Shown one piece after another: positions 47,087-59,425 of a stretch of 64,000 nucleotides of DNA (the first letter of the stretch is position 1; every line of letters starts with the position of its first letter). The notes beneath the pieces were generated by a model, which was not told where the DNA came from, did no database searches, and saw only the letters and a program-made list of their open reading frames with translations. Made by a program: the position numbers and the translations under genes. The DNA comes from Pyrenophora tritici-repentis. Its lineage: Eukaryota > Ascomycota > Dothideomycetes > Pleosporales > Pleosporaceae. The stretch spans positions 7,936,001-8,000,000 of the forward strand of contig NC_089390.1 in the NCBI RefSeq assembly GCF_003171515.1, in the 5' to 3' direction.

Positions 47087-47564
47087 TCAGAGTTTCCGCG
47101 GCCCACTTCCCTTCTTCTTACTCGCATCCGCAGTCTTCTTCACTGCTCCAGCACCATTCACAGTCGCCTTACCAACCTCTACACCCCCACTTTTTGTAAC
47201 TCTAATCGGCACCCCACCCGCCGTCATAACCATGCCACCTCCCTTGTCCTTTTTCTCTTCCACATCCTTGCTATCAATTTTAATCTTCACCCCATTGGCC
47301 ATGGTAAGCACACCGTTGGTTTTTGCTGCTGCTTGGACTTGCGAGGCGGGCACTTTGATTGTTACGCCCGATGCTGTTGTTACTTCCTTCATTGGGCCGT
47401 TGATCGTTGGAGGTTTGGGTTTGGGAGGTGGGACGCGGACTGCTGGGGCTTTCTTAGTGCCTGGACTTGGGCTTACTTTCATTTTAGGCATATTGCCTGT
47501 GCTCTGTGGTCTTCTCGCTGCGGCTGCGGTAGTGGGCGTTTGCATCGTTTGTGTTAGGGGGGGG
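47087..47564 (-). other. C-terminal coding extension of the acyltransferase, out of frame by one base
   Basis: An open frame on the minus strand overlaps the end of the acyltransferase in a different phase and continues about 130 residues to 47087. It is Lys/Pro/Ala-rich and contains three spaced copies of an A-x-G-V-x-I-(K/R)-(V/I) motif (ASGVTIKV, ANGVKIKI, AGGVPIRV). It has no start or promoter of its own. Dropping one base of the eight-C run (plus-strand G 47557-47564) fuses it to the acyltransferase. Confidence 0.55.
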
Positions 47565-49276
47565 TGGCGGTAGCGCTGTGCTTGCTCTTCGCATTCCGTT
47601 TGGCATGACTGCTCCGCTCGAAATAGCTGTTTCCTTGACAAGCTTTGCTAGGTTCTCTTGCGTCAGTCGTTGAGCTTCTGGAATTTGTTTTTGGCCTTCA
47701 GCAGCTTGTGCGGCGCCCATTTTAGCGGCGCCTTCGATCATTCTCTCGAGCTGGTCGGGACTGGGGAGGCCTTTTACTTCGCCTCCGCCTTGTCCAAGTA
47801 GCGTTTTGAGATGCTGTTCGAAGAATTCTTTGCCGCCGGGTATGGGTAGGTCTTCAGGAGAGGCGCCGTAGGCTACCGTCAAGGCCATCATGACGGAGGT
47901 TATGGGAGCAAAGATTTTGACAAATTCATTCCAGTTTCCGCTCTTCACCTCCGTCTCAATCTGCACGGCTGGTCGGGCAACGGTTCGGATGGTGCGGCTG
48001 CCGTTCGGTCCTCCTCTGCTGCTCTCGCTTTTGGTGTCCATGTCGAGATGATTTTTCCAAAAGTCTTCGGCGGGGAACCGCGTGTGCCTACTGAAATACT
48101 CAAGCATGTAGTCCTTCTCCCTCCATCGGTTCCTTAGCCAGACTTCGAACGCATGAGTGTTTTCGTAAGGAATGTCCGAAATGCGGAAACGCCGCCAGTG
48201 CATGTTGACGGATTTGGGAGGTCGGCCTTCAAAGAAGGAGGAGCGGAGGGTGAAGATGTCCTGGCCAAATTGGCCGGGTGGAATACCTTCGTAGGCAATA
48301 GTACAGTCATAAAGCCAATCTGTGGTCTCCTTGAGCTCGTTCAGACAGAAGCGCAGACCGGTGCTACGAGGAAGCAACTGGTGCTTCATATCCTGAAGTC
48401 CATTCTTATCTGCCCATTGCTTACTCCTTTCACGCGTAGTCGGCGAGAGATTGGTCCCTTCTGGAAAGATGATGAGCCACATGGGGTCACCTTTCTTGTT
48501 CAACTTGCTCAAATGCTTCTTGAATGTCCTCTGGTCCTCCTCCCATTTTCTTGACAAGAAGATGAAGTTATAGAACTGTGCACCCCACCCGATGATGGGT
48601 ATATTTTTCAATGACTCCTTTAGGATGATATAGATGAAGCCATGCATGTTGTTTGTGTAGGCAATCCACCAGAGGTACAGCCAATCAGTATAGAGTTGGT
48701 GGTTTGCCATGAGAACCATGCGGTCCGAGAAGTTGCATCGCAGAGATCCATCCTTTCGTTTGATGAGCTGACCAACCATGCTGGAGTCGCCCGAGACACG
48801 AACGACGGTTGGGGCCCACCATTGGGTCAGACAGGTGATTAGGATGGCGAAACATTCTTTGGTATACGCCATGTAAGCATCGTAGAATTGAGGGTCGATG
48901 AGCTTCAATGGAGCACCCAGGAACTGAGATGCGCTTATGCTGCGGTTCATTAGTTGATTCTTGCTCGAGCATTCCAATGTTACAACATGTGTACTTACGC
49001 TAGGACTCCAGACAGGAAGGTCGAGGCTAGTGTGAAGGCTCGTTCTGCCTGCGTCAACTCACCAAACCGCGGTGGCCCAGCCGGATGCGCGTCGGCATTG
49101 TCTTTTGGGTCTTTTGTGACCCGCAAACCAGCACCAAGGTCTACCTTCTTCTTCCTCTGGACAGCCGCCGGTACTGGCGACTTGGTCGCTGATTGGTTGA
49201 CAGCAAGCGGCTTCTTAGCCCCCGTTTTGGCAGCCACTGGCTTAGCAACGACGGGCTTCTTCGTTGCTGGTGGCAT
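47484..49276 (-). CDS. Lysophospholipid / 1-acylglycerol-3-phosphate acyltransferase (LPLAT, PlsC domain)
   Basis: Membrane acyltransferase of the LCLAT/AGPAT type (yeast Cst26 is similar). Exons 49276-48999 and 48939-47484 give 577 aa as written. The PlsC blocks are clear: block I LMANHQLYTDWLYLWW (NHxxxxD variant of HX4D), LKESLKNIPIIGWGAQ, block III IIFPEGTNLS and a following GLRFCLNEL. A Lys/Ala/Pro-rich N-terminus precedes a first hydrophobic segment, and a hydrophobic FAPITSVMMALTVAYGA lies after the domain. The predicted end after a proline run (LPPPPPN) is doubtful: one base fewer in the eight-C tract would continue about 130 residues to 47087. The substrate is not determined. Confidence 0.88.
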
Positions 49277-49785
49277 CTTTCACAAAGTATACAAACGGAC
49301 AAACATCAAAGTTCAAACATTAGACATGACTACGGGCAGCACCAGTAACGGGTTACCCGCGACGTCAGTGCAAGCTAACGGTTCGAGATCAAGATGGATG
49401 CTCCACTTGTGCCTTGTCGACCCCGGTCGGTGAGCCGTGGCATGACGTCGCCGTGTGGCGTCGTGCAACAAAGTCAACCAAGCAAGATATTGAAGCACGC
49501 GTTACCCCTTCGTTAGGTCATTAACCGTTGAGTAACACCATCTATAAGCATTTCTACAGTTGATAGCCCGACTTTTGAACTCCTTGCCTACGTTGTTTCT
49601 CCAACTTTATTCATCCACACATTCAAATACTACGTAGGTCACGATTCGTCAGCTACCCTGTCCTTGCGCAGTCGTTTCATGGGCTCGATACGTGTCGATT
49701 GAATCATTGCACATACCGCGGAACTCAGAACTGATAAAAGTTTACCAGACTTGATCTCAAACCTTATACACATTCCCTCCCCATA
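49277..49785. promoter_or_regulatory. Shared divergent promoter region acyltransferase / 179-aa protein
   Basis: 509 bp between divergent start codons; no coding sequence is supported. Confidence 0.45.
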
Positions 49786-50379
49786 ATGCCCGCGGCTTCA
49801 GTAGCATCTGCGCCAGTCAAGCGCACGGCCAACAAGACCACAGCCTCGAGGAACGCGGCGAAGAAGCCCACTGCGGCGAAGAACCCCCAGACAAATGGAG
49901 CGACCAACGGCGCATCGCAGCCCCAGATGTCACCCTACACCATCATGGCCTCGAGAATCGCAAACCGCGTCGCTGAGATGGCTGAGAACATGACTTTTGT
50001 CGAGCGTGAGAAGTGAGCCATCTGACGCTGAACCCCTACCATCAGGCGTTCACTGACATCCTTCAGGCCTCAACCACAGCAACAACATGCCCCTTCCCAG
50101 ACTCAATCAACCCCTAGCAAGAAACCTCCACGGAAGCTCGAAATGCGCATTCCCAACAACGGTGCATCACCCACAAACATCACATTCAGCGCACCCTTCC
50201 TCGACAATACGCTTGCCAAGCTGCTCACGCTGCAGAACCGTATGTTGACTGTCAGCAACGACATTGCAGCTTGCGAGGATGTAGACGAAAAGACAAAGCA
50301 GGAGCAGTTTGCACAGAGCGCAGAGTTGAGTCGAATCATCGCATTGATCTGCGCTGAGAAAGCTAGGCAAGGTGCTTAA
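49786..50379 (+). CDS. Small basic-N-terminus protein of unknown function
   Basis: I do not recognise the family. Exons 49786-50012 and 50067-50379 give 179 aa. Residues 1-45 are Ala/Lys/Thr-rich and basic (KRTANKTTASRNAAKKPTAA), resembling a disordered nuclear tail. MSPYTIMASRIANRVAEMAE then begins a helix. A Gln/Pro/Ser linker follows, and the C-terminal 85 residues form predicted helices (LDNTLAKLLTLQNRMLTVSN, then QSAELSRIIALICAEKARQ). The intron is 54 nt GT-AG, in phase. Two long helices joined by a linker suggest a coiled-coil adaptor, but no function is claimed. Confidence 0.7.
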
Positions 50380-50899
50380 CTTTGGGAATTATTGTTGGGT
50401 GTAATGAGCCGTTACGAGCGTTCCTTTGCTTTTTCTTTCTTCTTCGATTGCATACGGCGTATGGAAAATATTCCCTTTATGGTAGCGCATTCTGTAAGAA
50501 TAGTGGAATCGATTGTTGTCAATTTTTCGGCCCAGCCACTTTGCCGTTTGGTTCTTGCCTGTCACAGCTCAACAAACCCAAAGGCCAGTGACATACTGGC
50601 ACATGAAGGTATTGCGCAAGCCAAAACCTGCACTAGAGATCGGCAGCCAGCATTTATGGTCGGCCCCAACGTGGCGTGTCACCATTTACGTCATTCCAAC
50701 GCGGGGTGGCGCATCCCCTGCATAGTCGAAACAGGTTGTAGCTGCAGTGGCGCCAAAAGGCCATCATCATCGACCAGGTATGGTCCAATCGAGTCTGGAA
50801 TCTCGACGTTGAATCTCGTACTATAGATCTTCCCTGAACCAACTCCTCGAAAACCCCAACCTGCATCTCGATTATAGTTCCACATAATATACGTACAAT
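50380..50899. other. Intergenic region
   Basis: 520 bp between two plus-strand genes; no gene seen. Confidence 0.5.
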
Positions 50900-51871
50900 A
50901 TGGCAAGCTTTATTCAAAACATCATTTGGAACTCTGTTGAAGGCTTTGTGGAGGCAGGGAAAAAGACGGCAGGAGAATATGGTGGCAACGCATTGATCAA
51001 AGCGGGAGATATGATTGAGAATGGTGGAAGGAGTGTAGGAACTGGTAAGCGCTCGTCTCGATTCACAATGCCATCGTGATCAAGGGATTGACTGAATGTC
51101 TGTCCAGGCATCGAGCGCAAAGCAACAAGCTATGGCACAGCCATCACAGGCCAAACCTACAAGCCCTCGGCCACAGCCTTACCCTCGACGGCGCGTAAAC
51201 CAGTCATCAAGCGCTCCAACTCGACGCCTGCGAATAGTAAACCAACAACGAGCGGCGCCAAGGGTGGTAGTGGGATACCAATAGGCGCAAAGAAGTACCC
51301 TGGAGGTAGCCAAGTAAACGGAGCAGTCGGAGGAGCAAAGAACACGGTTGGCGGTGCATCGAAAGTCATGGGAGGCGTTGTGGGAGGAGGTCAAAAGGCT
51401 CTCGGAGGCGTAACAGGCAACGCATCCAAAGTGACCGGTGGGGTCGTAGGCCGCGCAAACAGTACAATTGGCGGCGTAAGCAGCAACGCGTCGAAAGCGG
51501 CCGGCGGTCTCGTAGGAGGCAGTCAGAAAGCCCTTGGCGGAGCAACCAGATCAATTCCGCCATTCAAGGGTCCCAATTCTGTACCGGCAGGACCATCCAA
51601 AACCTCTTTACTAAAGCCCTTGCCTGGAACCAACGGAACCCCGAAGCCGGCATACCCTTCAGAAAAGAAGACGCCTGTTAAGCCCGGTCAGCCCAAGCCG
51701 TTCAAGCCGCCTGTTGAATCGAAGAAGCTGGATCCAAAGAAACCCTACCCGGGCACGAATACACTGCCGGGGACGAGTAAGACACCAGTGCAGCAGCACA
51801 GGTTAAAGCCGCTGCCAAGGTTGGGACCGCAGGTTGGGCAGGGCCAGACTATGCAGCATATCTCGGTCTAA
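50900..51871 (+). CDS. Glycine-rich repeat protein of unknown function
   Basis: Exons 50900-51044 and 51108-51871 give 302 aa. Residues 1-48 contain an amphipathic region (MASFIQNIIWNSVEGFVEAG). The middle (about residues 110-190) has imperfect 22-residue repeats of the type GGVVGGGQKALGGVTGNASK. The C-terminal third is Pro/Lys-rich (KPGQPKPFKPPVESKK). No enzyme motif, signal peptide or membrane span is seen. Low-complexity Gly/Ala/Lys repeats resemble LEA-like stress proteins or membrane-binding glycine-zipper proteins; this is speculative. The intron is 63 nt GT-AG. Confidence 0.72.
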
Positions 51872-52699
51872 TGAGTAAAGAATGGAAGAAGGGACACATT
51901 GGTTAGAAATTTGCTGACGAGTTACGGGATGGCGTTATGGGATGGGGTATCCGGATATAAGATTTTATTTGGCCGATTGGGAGACTCGCGATGCATAGTA
52001 GAGAATGTATGACAGAAGGAACTTGACATGACGCGAGTTGGCGCCGTCAGTGTTGCTGACAATTCGCGCTCGTTTTGACTTTCAGACCTAGACAACGTTA
52101 CAACGAAAGAAACAGACAAACCTATCAAGAACGATATTGTCCTCTTCTTCTTCTTTTATATACTTTTGCTAGCAGTCCGAGCTTTGTCATACTTCTTCGG
52201 TCATATTCCGGTCTCGCACGGCGGCCGGATGTTACCCTTCGAAAATCATGTCGCCGCCCGGGGGAGCCCCCCAATGACGATCTCCCCACCTACCCACACC
52301 CCACATCGTCAAGGCCGCACGCCCTCATCATGTCATACAGTTACAGTACTAGTATCATCCTAGCCAGATGATCATTTCCCAAGTATAGTTGGATAAATGG
52401 CCCATTGAAATCTCCAACTAGTGTCTTGTCATTACTCTGTGTATACCAAGGCGCATGCATTCTGGTGAGGAGGTGAGGGCGAACTTCAAGTGGTGGTTTA
52501 CCCCAACTGGGTAGCTCGAACCGCACATCTCACATCAATGAGCGCATAAGCGCCGATCGGACCCGGCATTTCTTTAGTCAAGCCTTTAGGGCCAAAGCAA
52601 ACGGGAGGCTTGGATAAAATGCTTATACTTTGCCTTGTTCCCCCATCTCCCTAGTCTTGCGTCTCCCCAACGTTTTTCTCGCGTTTTTGACTGTCCAAG
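51872..52699. other. Intergenic region
   Basis: 828 bp without a supportable gene; should hold the promoter of the MFS gene at 52700. Confidence 0.5.
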
Positions 52700-54519
52700 A
52701 TGCGTTTGCTTTTTTCCGCGCCCAGACGGGATACCACAGCAGCAGCGGCGGTGGTACATGAGGGAAAAGAGGAGGCAAATACGGACGTTGTGGCACGGGA
52801 AAAAGGCGATGTAGAAGCTGACTCGCCGGTTGGTAGTAGTCATGGTGCAGTGAGGATGGCGGATATCGACCCCGTAGTTGAGAAGAGGGTGGTACGCAAG
52901 TTCGACAAGCATATGGTGCCGCTGCTGGCGACGCTGTATTTGTTGGCGTTTCTGGATAGATCGAATATCGGGTATGTCGAGCTTGCTTTCCTATCTGGTT
53001 CGGGGACGTCACGTGTTGAGTGGAAGCCTTTGCTTCAACTGAGTCTCGAATTCGGTGCTTATCACAACCAAAGTATTGGTTTCGTGATAAATAGATGGAT
53101 GAATTGCTAACGATAAAACGATAGAAATGCCCGTATTGCTGGTTTGGACACGGACCTCAAGCTCAGCAGCTCGCAGTACCAGTGGCTTCTTACTATATTT
53201 TACATCTCGTACATTGTCTTTGGGTTCCTGACTATCATGTGGAAGGTGGTTCCTCCTCACATCTGGGCGTCCAGTAAGTCTCGTTGTAAGCGTTTGATTA
53301 TTACATAGCTGACATGGTCCAGCTTGCGTCCTCGCTTGGGGCATCGTCTCGACTGCACAGGCTGCAACGCATAACTGGGAGGGCATGATGGCGCTCCGCT
53401 TTCTGATGGGAGTTGCGGAAATTGCATACGGACCTGGAGTACCCTACCTACTCTCCTTCTTCTATCTGAGGCACGAGCTAGGCTTACGATGCGGATTGTT
53501 TTTGTCGGCTGCACCGCTGGCGAACACGTTTGCTGGAGCGTTGGCATACGGTATTACGAGTGGCGATCCCGGAATGGCGCAATGGAGAGTCTTGTTCTTG
53601 GTGGAAGGCTTGCCAACAATCGTCATGGCTGCGATGGCGTGGTTCTTTCTGCCGGACAGTCCCGAGAAGGCAAAGTTTTTGACGGAAGAGGAGAAGGCTG
53701 TTGCGAGGGCTCGTGGCGTGGCACAAGCCGGTGCTGCAACGAGAATTGGAAGTATCAATTTCAAGGAGATGTTTGAAGGGCTTTTGGATCTTAAAGGATG
53801 GATCTTGGGAGTAAGTTAATGTTTCGACGCAAAGTGCTCGACTAACAGTTGCACAGATCATGTACTTCTCCGGCAATGTAGCATTCTCCTCGCTACCCGT
53901 TTTCCTGCCAACTATTCTGGCTGAGATGGGATTTTCGAAAGTCAACGCTCAGGGGTTGACGGCACCGCCCTTCTTCCTTTCGTTCCTCATGGTCATCGCG
54001 ACGTGCTATATCGCTGACCGAACGCAACAGCGAGGCATCGTAATTGCTATACTTACCGCGATTGGTGGTGCTGGATATGTGATTTTGGCTACAACCAAGA
54101 CAGTGGGAGCAAGATATTTCGGCGTGTTCCTTGCAGCAGCCGGTATCTTCCCAGCTATTGGCAATGTCCTGCCTTGGGTCACCAACAATCAAGGATCCGA
54201 CACAAGACGAGGTACTGGCATTATCATTCTGAATCTCGTCGGGCAATGCGGTCCACTGCTGGGTACTCGCTTGTATCCGAAATCAGAGAAGCCTCTTTAT
54301 GTAAAAGGACAGTCAGTGTGTGCAGGATTCATGTTCCTGTTTTGCATCCTATCTCTTCTGCTTAGGACTGTGCTTGTGTGGGAAAACAAGAAGCTTGACA
54401 AGAAACATGGGACGGTAGTGGAACAGAAGTTGGCGAGACAGGAAGCGATAGAGCGAGGGGAACATGTGCAGGACATTACATTGGAGAACTATGGCCCGAT
54501 GTTCCGGTATGTTTTGTAG
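52700..54519 (+). CDS. MFS transporter, anion:cation symporter (ACS/Dal5-like) family
   Basis: Plasma-membrane permease for a small organic anion or vitamin; the substrate is unknown. Exons 52700-52971, 53125-53273, 53323-53810 and 53857-54519 give 523 aa. The family signature is KRVVRKFDKHMVPLLATLYL, then LLAFLDRSNIGNARIAGLDT across the first intron (153 nt), and MALRFLMGVAEIAYGPGVPY. Twelve hydrophobic segments are visible, with the usual central loop (SPEKAKFLTEEEKAVARAR). The C-terminal tail has LENYGPMFRYVL, common in Dal5-type proteins. Confidence 0.93.
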
Positions 54520-55318
54520 CTACCAATGACAAGAGAAGTTGTTATTGGTCTGTTGTATAGTATAGTAAGGTGGACATTATCTGAAGCGGTGAGGACCTCA
54601 GGTGAGGCGGGGTAGTAGTAGTGCAGTTGTTACATGCAGGTTTCCCACATGTCATGAGCGTACATGGACGTCTCCTTCCGAGTGGCTGCATCTAGACATG
54701 CCATTAGTCTTGTCAATCCAATGGGGACTAGTGAGGCAGGAATTTGTCCTGGTAGCGTTGATAAGCGTATTCCCGCGTCGAATCAGGGCGTCATTGCAAA
54801 AGGCATGGTGCGCATGCGGGACGGCTTTTGTCCCGACTTGTCCGAAACAGGAAACAGAGCACGCGAGCGCACGTGCGACACGGCCGACTGCAAGGAGAGT
54901 TTCGAAAATACAATCTACAATGATTCACGGGCAAATGGCAAGAATGTTAATCAAATCAAAGTATCGAGTCTGAAATGTTGATTTTTGAGTACCATTACTG
55001 TAGCCAGGCCCACTAATGGCCTACATGTCCCGCGTTCCAAGCTTCACACATGCGAACTGCAGAGTTATCAAGGCTAGACTGAGGCTAAACCCACCGACTA
55101 GCGCACAGGCCTCGAACAACGTCACTGGTAGATTCAAGATGCGCATCGCAGCAACTCTCGACTTGACACACACACACACACCCACGCCCACTGCACTTGT
55201 TACGCGCCGTTTTGTCCTCAGACCTGCGTGTCTCGATTCCAGTGGCTCACCGCTGCAGCGAACCCTTGTCTTGTAGCATTCGTCGCCCCATTCTTATCTT
55301 GATACGCGTGTATCTGTA
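54520..55318. other. Intergenic region
   Basis: 799 bp with no supportable gene; contains a CA-dinucleotide run near 55169-55182 and the promoter of the CorA gene. Confidence 0.5.
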
Positions 55319-57965
55319 ATGGCGTCGAATCCGTCTGGCTCTGTTGGGGCTGCATCTGGGCCTGGCAATGGTGCGACCTCTGGCGGCCCTTCGTACGCGG
55401 CAGCTGCAGCTTCGGGGCAGGACGCTGGGCCGTCTTCTGCGCCGCCAAAGAAGAAGAAGACGCACAGAGGCGGCAAGAAGAGGCGCAACCGTCGCCAGTC
55501 ATTCGCAGCAGGAACAGAACTGGCACAGGGCGATTCTATGGATGAACGTCCATCTCTGGCCAATGTCGCCAGCCATGGCCAGTCGCGAGGAAGCAACGGC
55601 TTCTACCGCACGCACAGCAACCTCAGCAACACGAGCCTCGAGAGCGAGGCCTTGCTGGACCACCGCGAGCAACCCACGATCCGGACGCGTCGGCCCAGCG
55701 TGCCCGCAGGGTCCATGTACCAGCCACGAGTAAGCCAGTCCAATGCCAACCCTCCTCCGCGCTTCCAACCCAGATCGCCAAATGCTACCTTTGGTCGGTC
55801 GCGGCTTTCGCACACGCCCGAGCAGGCTGAACAGAGTGATGGCGATGATTACATGGACGACAGAACACCCCTCATGACGTCGTCAGTACGCGACATCAGG
55901 GTAGGGACAAGCTATGGGTCCAGTAGCAGGGCACGAAGAGCGAGCAAGACGTCTCTACCGAGTCCCAAGCGCATGACCATGCCTGAACATAGGCCCGACA
56001 TGTTTACCCAACACCATCACTCTGCGACTAACCTCAACGACTATGATGTCAACAACCCCCCATCGGTTCCGACCAGTCCGACCTTTGAGGCCAGCGCCGG
56101 CCTGGACGATGTCATGCTTCCAACCGACCTAGATCATTTGTCTGATACCGAGAGGCCCCATAGCTCGTCTCACGATGCATTGATCGATATTGACGGGGAC
56201 GTTCACGCTGGCTCGCCACCAACCCCTGGCGGATTCAGACGGCGCATGACTACCACCGCACTTGAAGATGTCTGTTTCCCACACGAGGCCATGTCTGAAA
56301 TGGGTCACGAGGATTACATGAACACCCCAACGACTGGCGAGCCCACGAGCCGTCGGAGACGCCGTCGCTGGCCTGATCTCGATGTATTGCAGGCTTGGGC
56401 GCATGAGGAGAAGGAACAGCGGACCATCGAGGGTATGCGCATGCGCAAGGTCAGCGAACCATTGATGGTAGAAGGCCGACTGCGTCCGAAACGGCGTGTC
56501 TGGCACCGCGAGGCGAGCGACGCTCCCTACCGGTTCACCTACTTTAACGAAACTTTTGACAACACGATTCATAGCCAGAGTATCAGCGAGCTCCTCCAAC
56601 CTGGGCAGAACTTCAGGAACCTGTTCGTCCCTGATCCCCCAGTTTTGGACGATGACAGCGATTCCGAGTCCGATGCCGAGGACGATATGCTACACTCTGG
56701 TGCCAACGGACACACTTCACGGGCAACAACACGATCAACTTCAAAGGGCGAGAGCAAAAACTCTTCGGGTGAACAGACTCGGTCCACAACACCACGCCCT
56801 GTTCCATCCAAGCCTAGTGAAGAGAAGCCGAAGCGTTATGGCCCTCGACCCGCCTGGTGGCTGGATGTCATGTCGCCAACGGAGACGGAAATGAAGGTCA
56901 TTTCTAAGACGTTTGGCATCCACCCGCTGACATCGGAGGATATCTTGATGCAAGAGCAGCGTGAAAAGGTAGAGCTTTTCAAGCACTACTACTTCATCAA
57001 CTACCGGACTTTCGAGCAAGACGAAAATAGCGAAGACTATCTAGAGCCCGTCAACCTCTACGTGGTCGTGTTCAGAGAAGGCGTCATAAGCTTTCACTTT
57101 TCCATGACACCCCACCCTGCCAATGTCCGTCGTCGTATTCGTCAACTTTCGGATTATCTTGTGCTATCACCTGATTGGATCTCATATGCCATCATCGACG
57201 ATATCACGGATGCATACGCGCCCATGATCCAGAAGATTGAAGAAGAAGTTGACGACATCGACGAGGCGATATTACGTCTTCACTCTAGCGAAGAGGAGCA
57301 AGAGGCAGAGAAGGAAAAATCCTACAGCTACAACAACCCGCATTACAAGGAGCCACCTGAGATCAAGTCGCAGCAGGAAAGTGGACGAGACATGTTGCGC
57401 CGGGTTGGCGAGTGCAGGAAGAAGGTTATGAGTCTCTACCGCTTGTTGGGCAACAAGGCCGACGTCATCAAGGGTTTCGCGAAGAGGTGTAACGAGCAAT
57501 GGGATATCGCTCCTCGCAACGAGATTGGCATGTATCTTGGGGATATCCAGGATCATATTGTTACCATGACGGGTAACTTGAGTCACTACGAGAAGTAAGT
57601 TTTGAGCTGCAAGTGTTGAGGTACAGACTAATTGGGAATTCAGTCTCCTTTCGCGTGCTCACAGCAACTACCTCGCCCAGATTAACATTCGGATGAATGA
57701 ACGTCAAGAGAAGACGTCTGACATCCTGGGTAAGCTTACCGTGCTTGGCACCATCGTCCTACCGATGAATGTTGTGACTGGTATCTGGGGTATGAACTGG
57801 TGAGTCAAATGTTGGCACTTTGTATGATGTTGTGCTGACCAAGCTAGTCTCGTTCCCGGTCAGGATATCGAGAACCTCAACTGGTTCTGGTGCATTACTG
57901 GAGGCCTCATTACCTTTGGTCTGGCATGCTACTTTATTGCCAAGCGCGTCTATGGCATCGTCTAA
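55319..57965 (+). CDS. CorA-family magnesium transporter (Alr/Mnr2 type)
   Basis: Mg2+ channel/transporter; the long N-terminus resembles yeast Alr1 and vacuolar Mnr2. Exons 55319-57594, 57644-57799 and 57848-57965 give 849 aa. Residues 1-500 are hydrophilic and low-complexity, with a basic patch KKKKTHRGGKKRRNRRQS near residue 43. The CorA domain starts around RPAWWLDVMSPTETEMKVIS. The first membrane helix ends with the diagnostic GMN, here GIWGMNCLVPGQD formed across the last intron; the second helix is WFWCITGGLITFGLACYFIA. A basic stub (KRVYGIV) ends the protein. Splitting of the GMN-containing exon explains why a simple reading frame stops early. Confidence 0.95.
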
Positions 57966-59425
57966 TTGTGCAGCTAGACGATCAAGCGTGGAGTTGCCAG
58001 GTGTTGGAAATAAACAACAATGTACACGTGACGTTTTTTTTCTTGTTGAGTTGTTCACTGCGCATGGTTTCTGGTGTCGTGGACGGACTAGGCCTTGGAC
58101 CAAGATTGTAATTCCTGCTGTTGTTTGTAACATCACTTTCTAGTGTAATTAAATGATTCCCATCTAGCTGTGAGCAACAATAATGAAGCGTTTGCTCGTC
58201 GTATACCGGTCAGTATCTGACGTTGGACGGGAGCTGAGCTGTGCATGCAGAAATGCCGCCTGTCGCATGGCTGATTTTCGGAACATGTACCGTGTGGAAG
58301 TGTTTGATGGAGAGAAATCGACAGGCATTCACCGGTAAATATCGGGCGTTCCACGGAGTGATGGTTTGGTTGGGAACGAAGAGTGTTTGCTACCTCATGC
58401 CCAGGTCTGTCTAGGTAGTGCTTCGGGTATAGTAGCACTGAAGGCACGGTCTAGTTACCTAAGAGAATCGGAAAGAGCCATGTCGATATATTGTGAGGCT
58501 CTCCGTCTTACCCTCAACCGGCTCCAAGTAGGTAGAGAGTGGGTTCTGGAGTCAGTCTTCCCGAGACTCTTCCGGGTGGTGTTTCCTGTAAAAGGCTCGA
58601 TTCTGGGCGTGTTCTGGCTGTTTGCTCCGATCGAAGAACTGGGCAGGGTGCATGGTAGGATAAACGACGGCAGGGTGGACCTGGGCGATGTTGGGTTGCT
58701 TCACTTTGGGTCGAGTCACAGGCATCAGGACATTGTGAGCCCCCAAGGCGCAGTCGGTGGCATGTTCGGTGGGCATGAGTCGTGTGTCAGGCGCTGAGCA
58801 GCATGAGCACCGTCACATGCGGGGCTATGCGTGCAAGCGATGGCGCCATGTCCGGTGAGTCCACAAAAAGAAGTTTCTAGCGAATGTGACAGCTTGCAGG
58901 CAGTAGTTCGCATGATGTGCCTTGTGTGATGTGCGCGCCCTCCCGCTCTACTCAACGTGTAGGGCTGCGACGGCGCACAGTGAGAGAAGCGTCTACGGGC
59001 AAGACGTCAGGCAAACGCCGACTATATCTGCCCTACTAGGTACCGCCACTCACAAGATACAGCCAAGGGCACACAGTCTGGTGTTTTTTTTTTGCCCGCC
59101 TTGCTCGGCACCCAATCCGTTGAGTGACGTCACCGTCAGTCGAGAACCTGCCTGGACAGCCGCGTGCGCTATTCCTGACACTTAACGTCGTCTACCCTTC
59201 TTCAGTCTACTGTACTCTCTTATTACCCCACCTCTCGCTGCTTGTCGTAGCCGCAGCCCGCTTTCCCATAGATTGTGAGCATTGTCCATCGACATCGACA
59301 TCGACATCAAAGCGACTGGTGGAGTAGGCGAGTACTCGACATCTCCATATCTATATTGCAGAGCACCCGCTTCCAGGCATCATATCACCCTACTGCTTGG
59401 ACTTGCACCATACCAACACGCCACC
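57966..59425. other. Long intergenic region
   Basis: About 1.5 kb without a supportable gene. The largest open frame (58366-58797) has no motif or splice context. It should include the 5' leader and promoter of the DUF3824 gene. Confidence 0.55.

Noticed and set aside
46833..47573. 246-codon plus-strand open frame with hydrophobic translation
   Set aside because: It is antisense to the Lys/Pro-rich acyltransferase tail; hydrophobicity arises from complementing Lys/Glu codons. It has no splice or motif support.
52440..52530. Possible tRNA B-box (GGTTCGAGC on the minus strand)
   Set aside because: No acceptor stem, A-box or anticodon arm could be fitted around it.
58366..58797. 143-codon plus-strand frame in the gap before the DUF3824 gene
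   Set aside because: No recognisable motif, no neighbouring exons with matching splice phase, and unremarkable composition.
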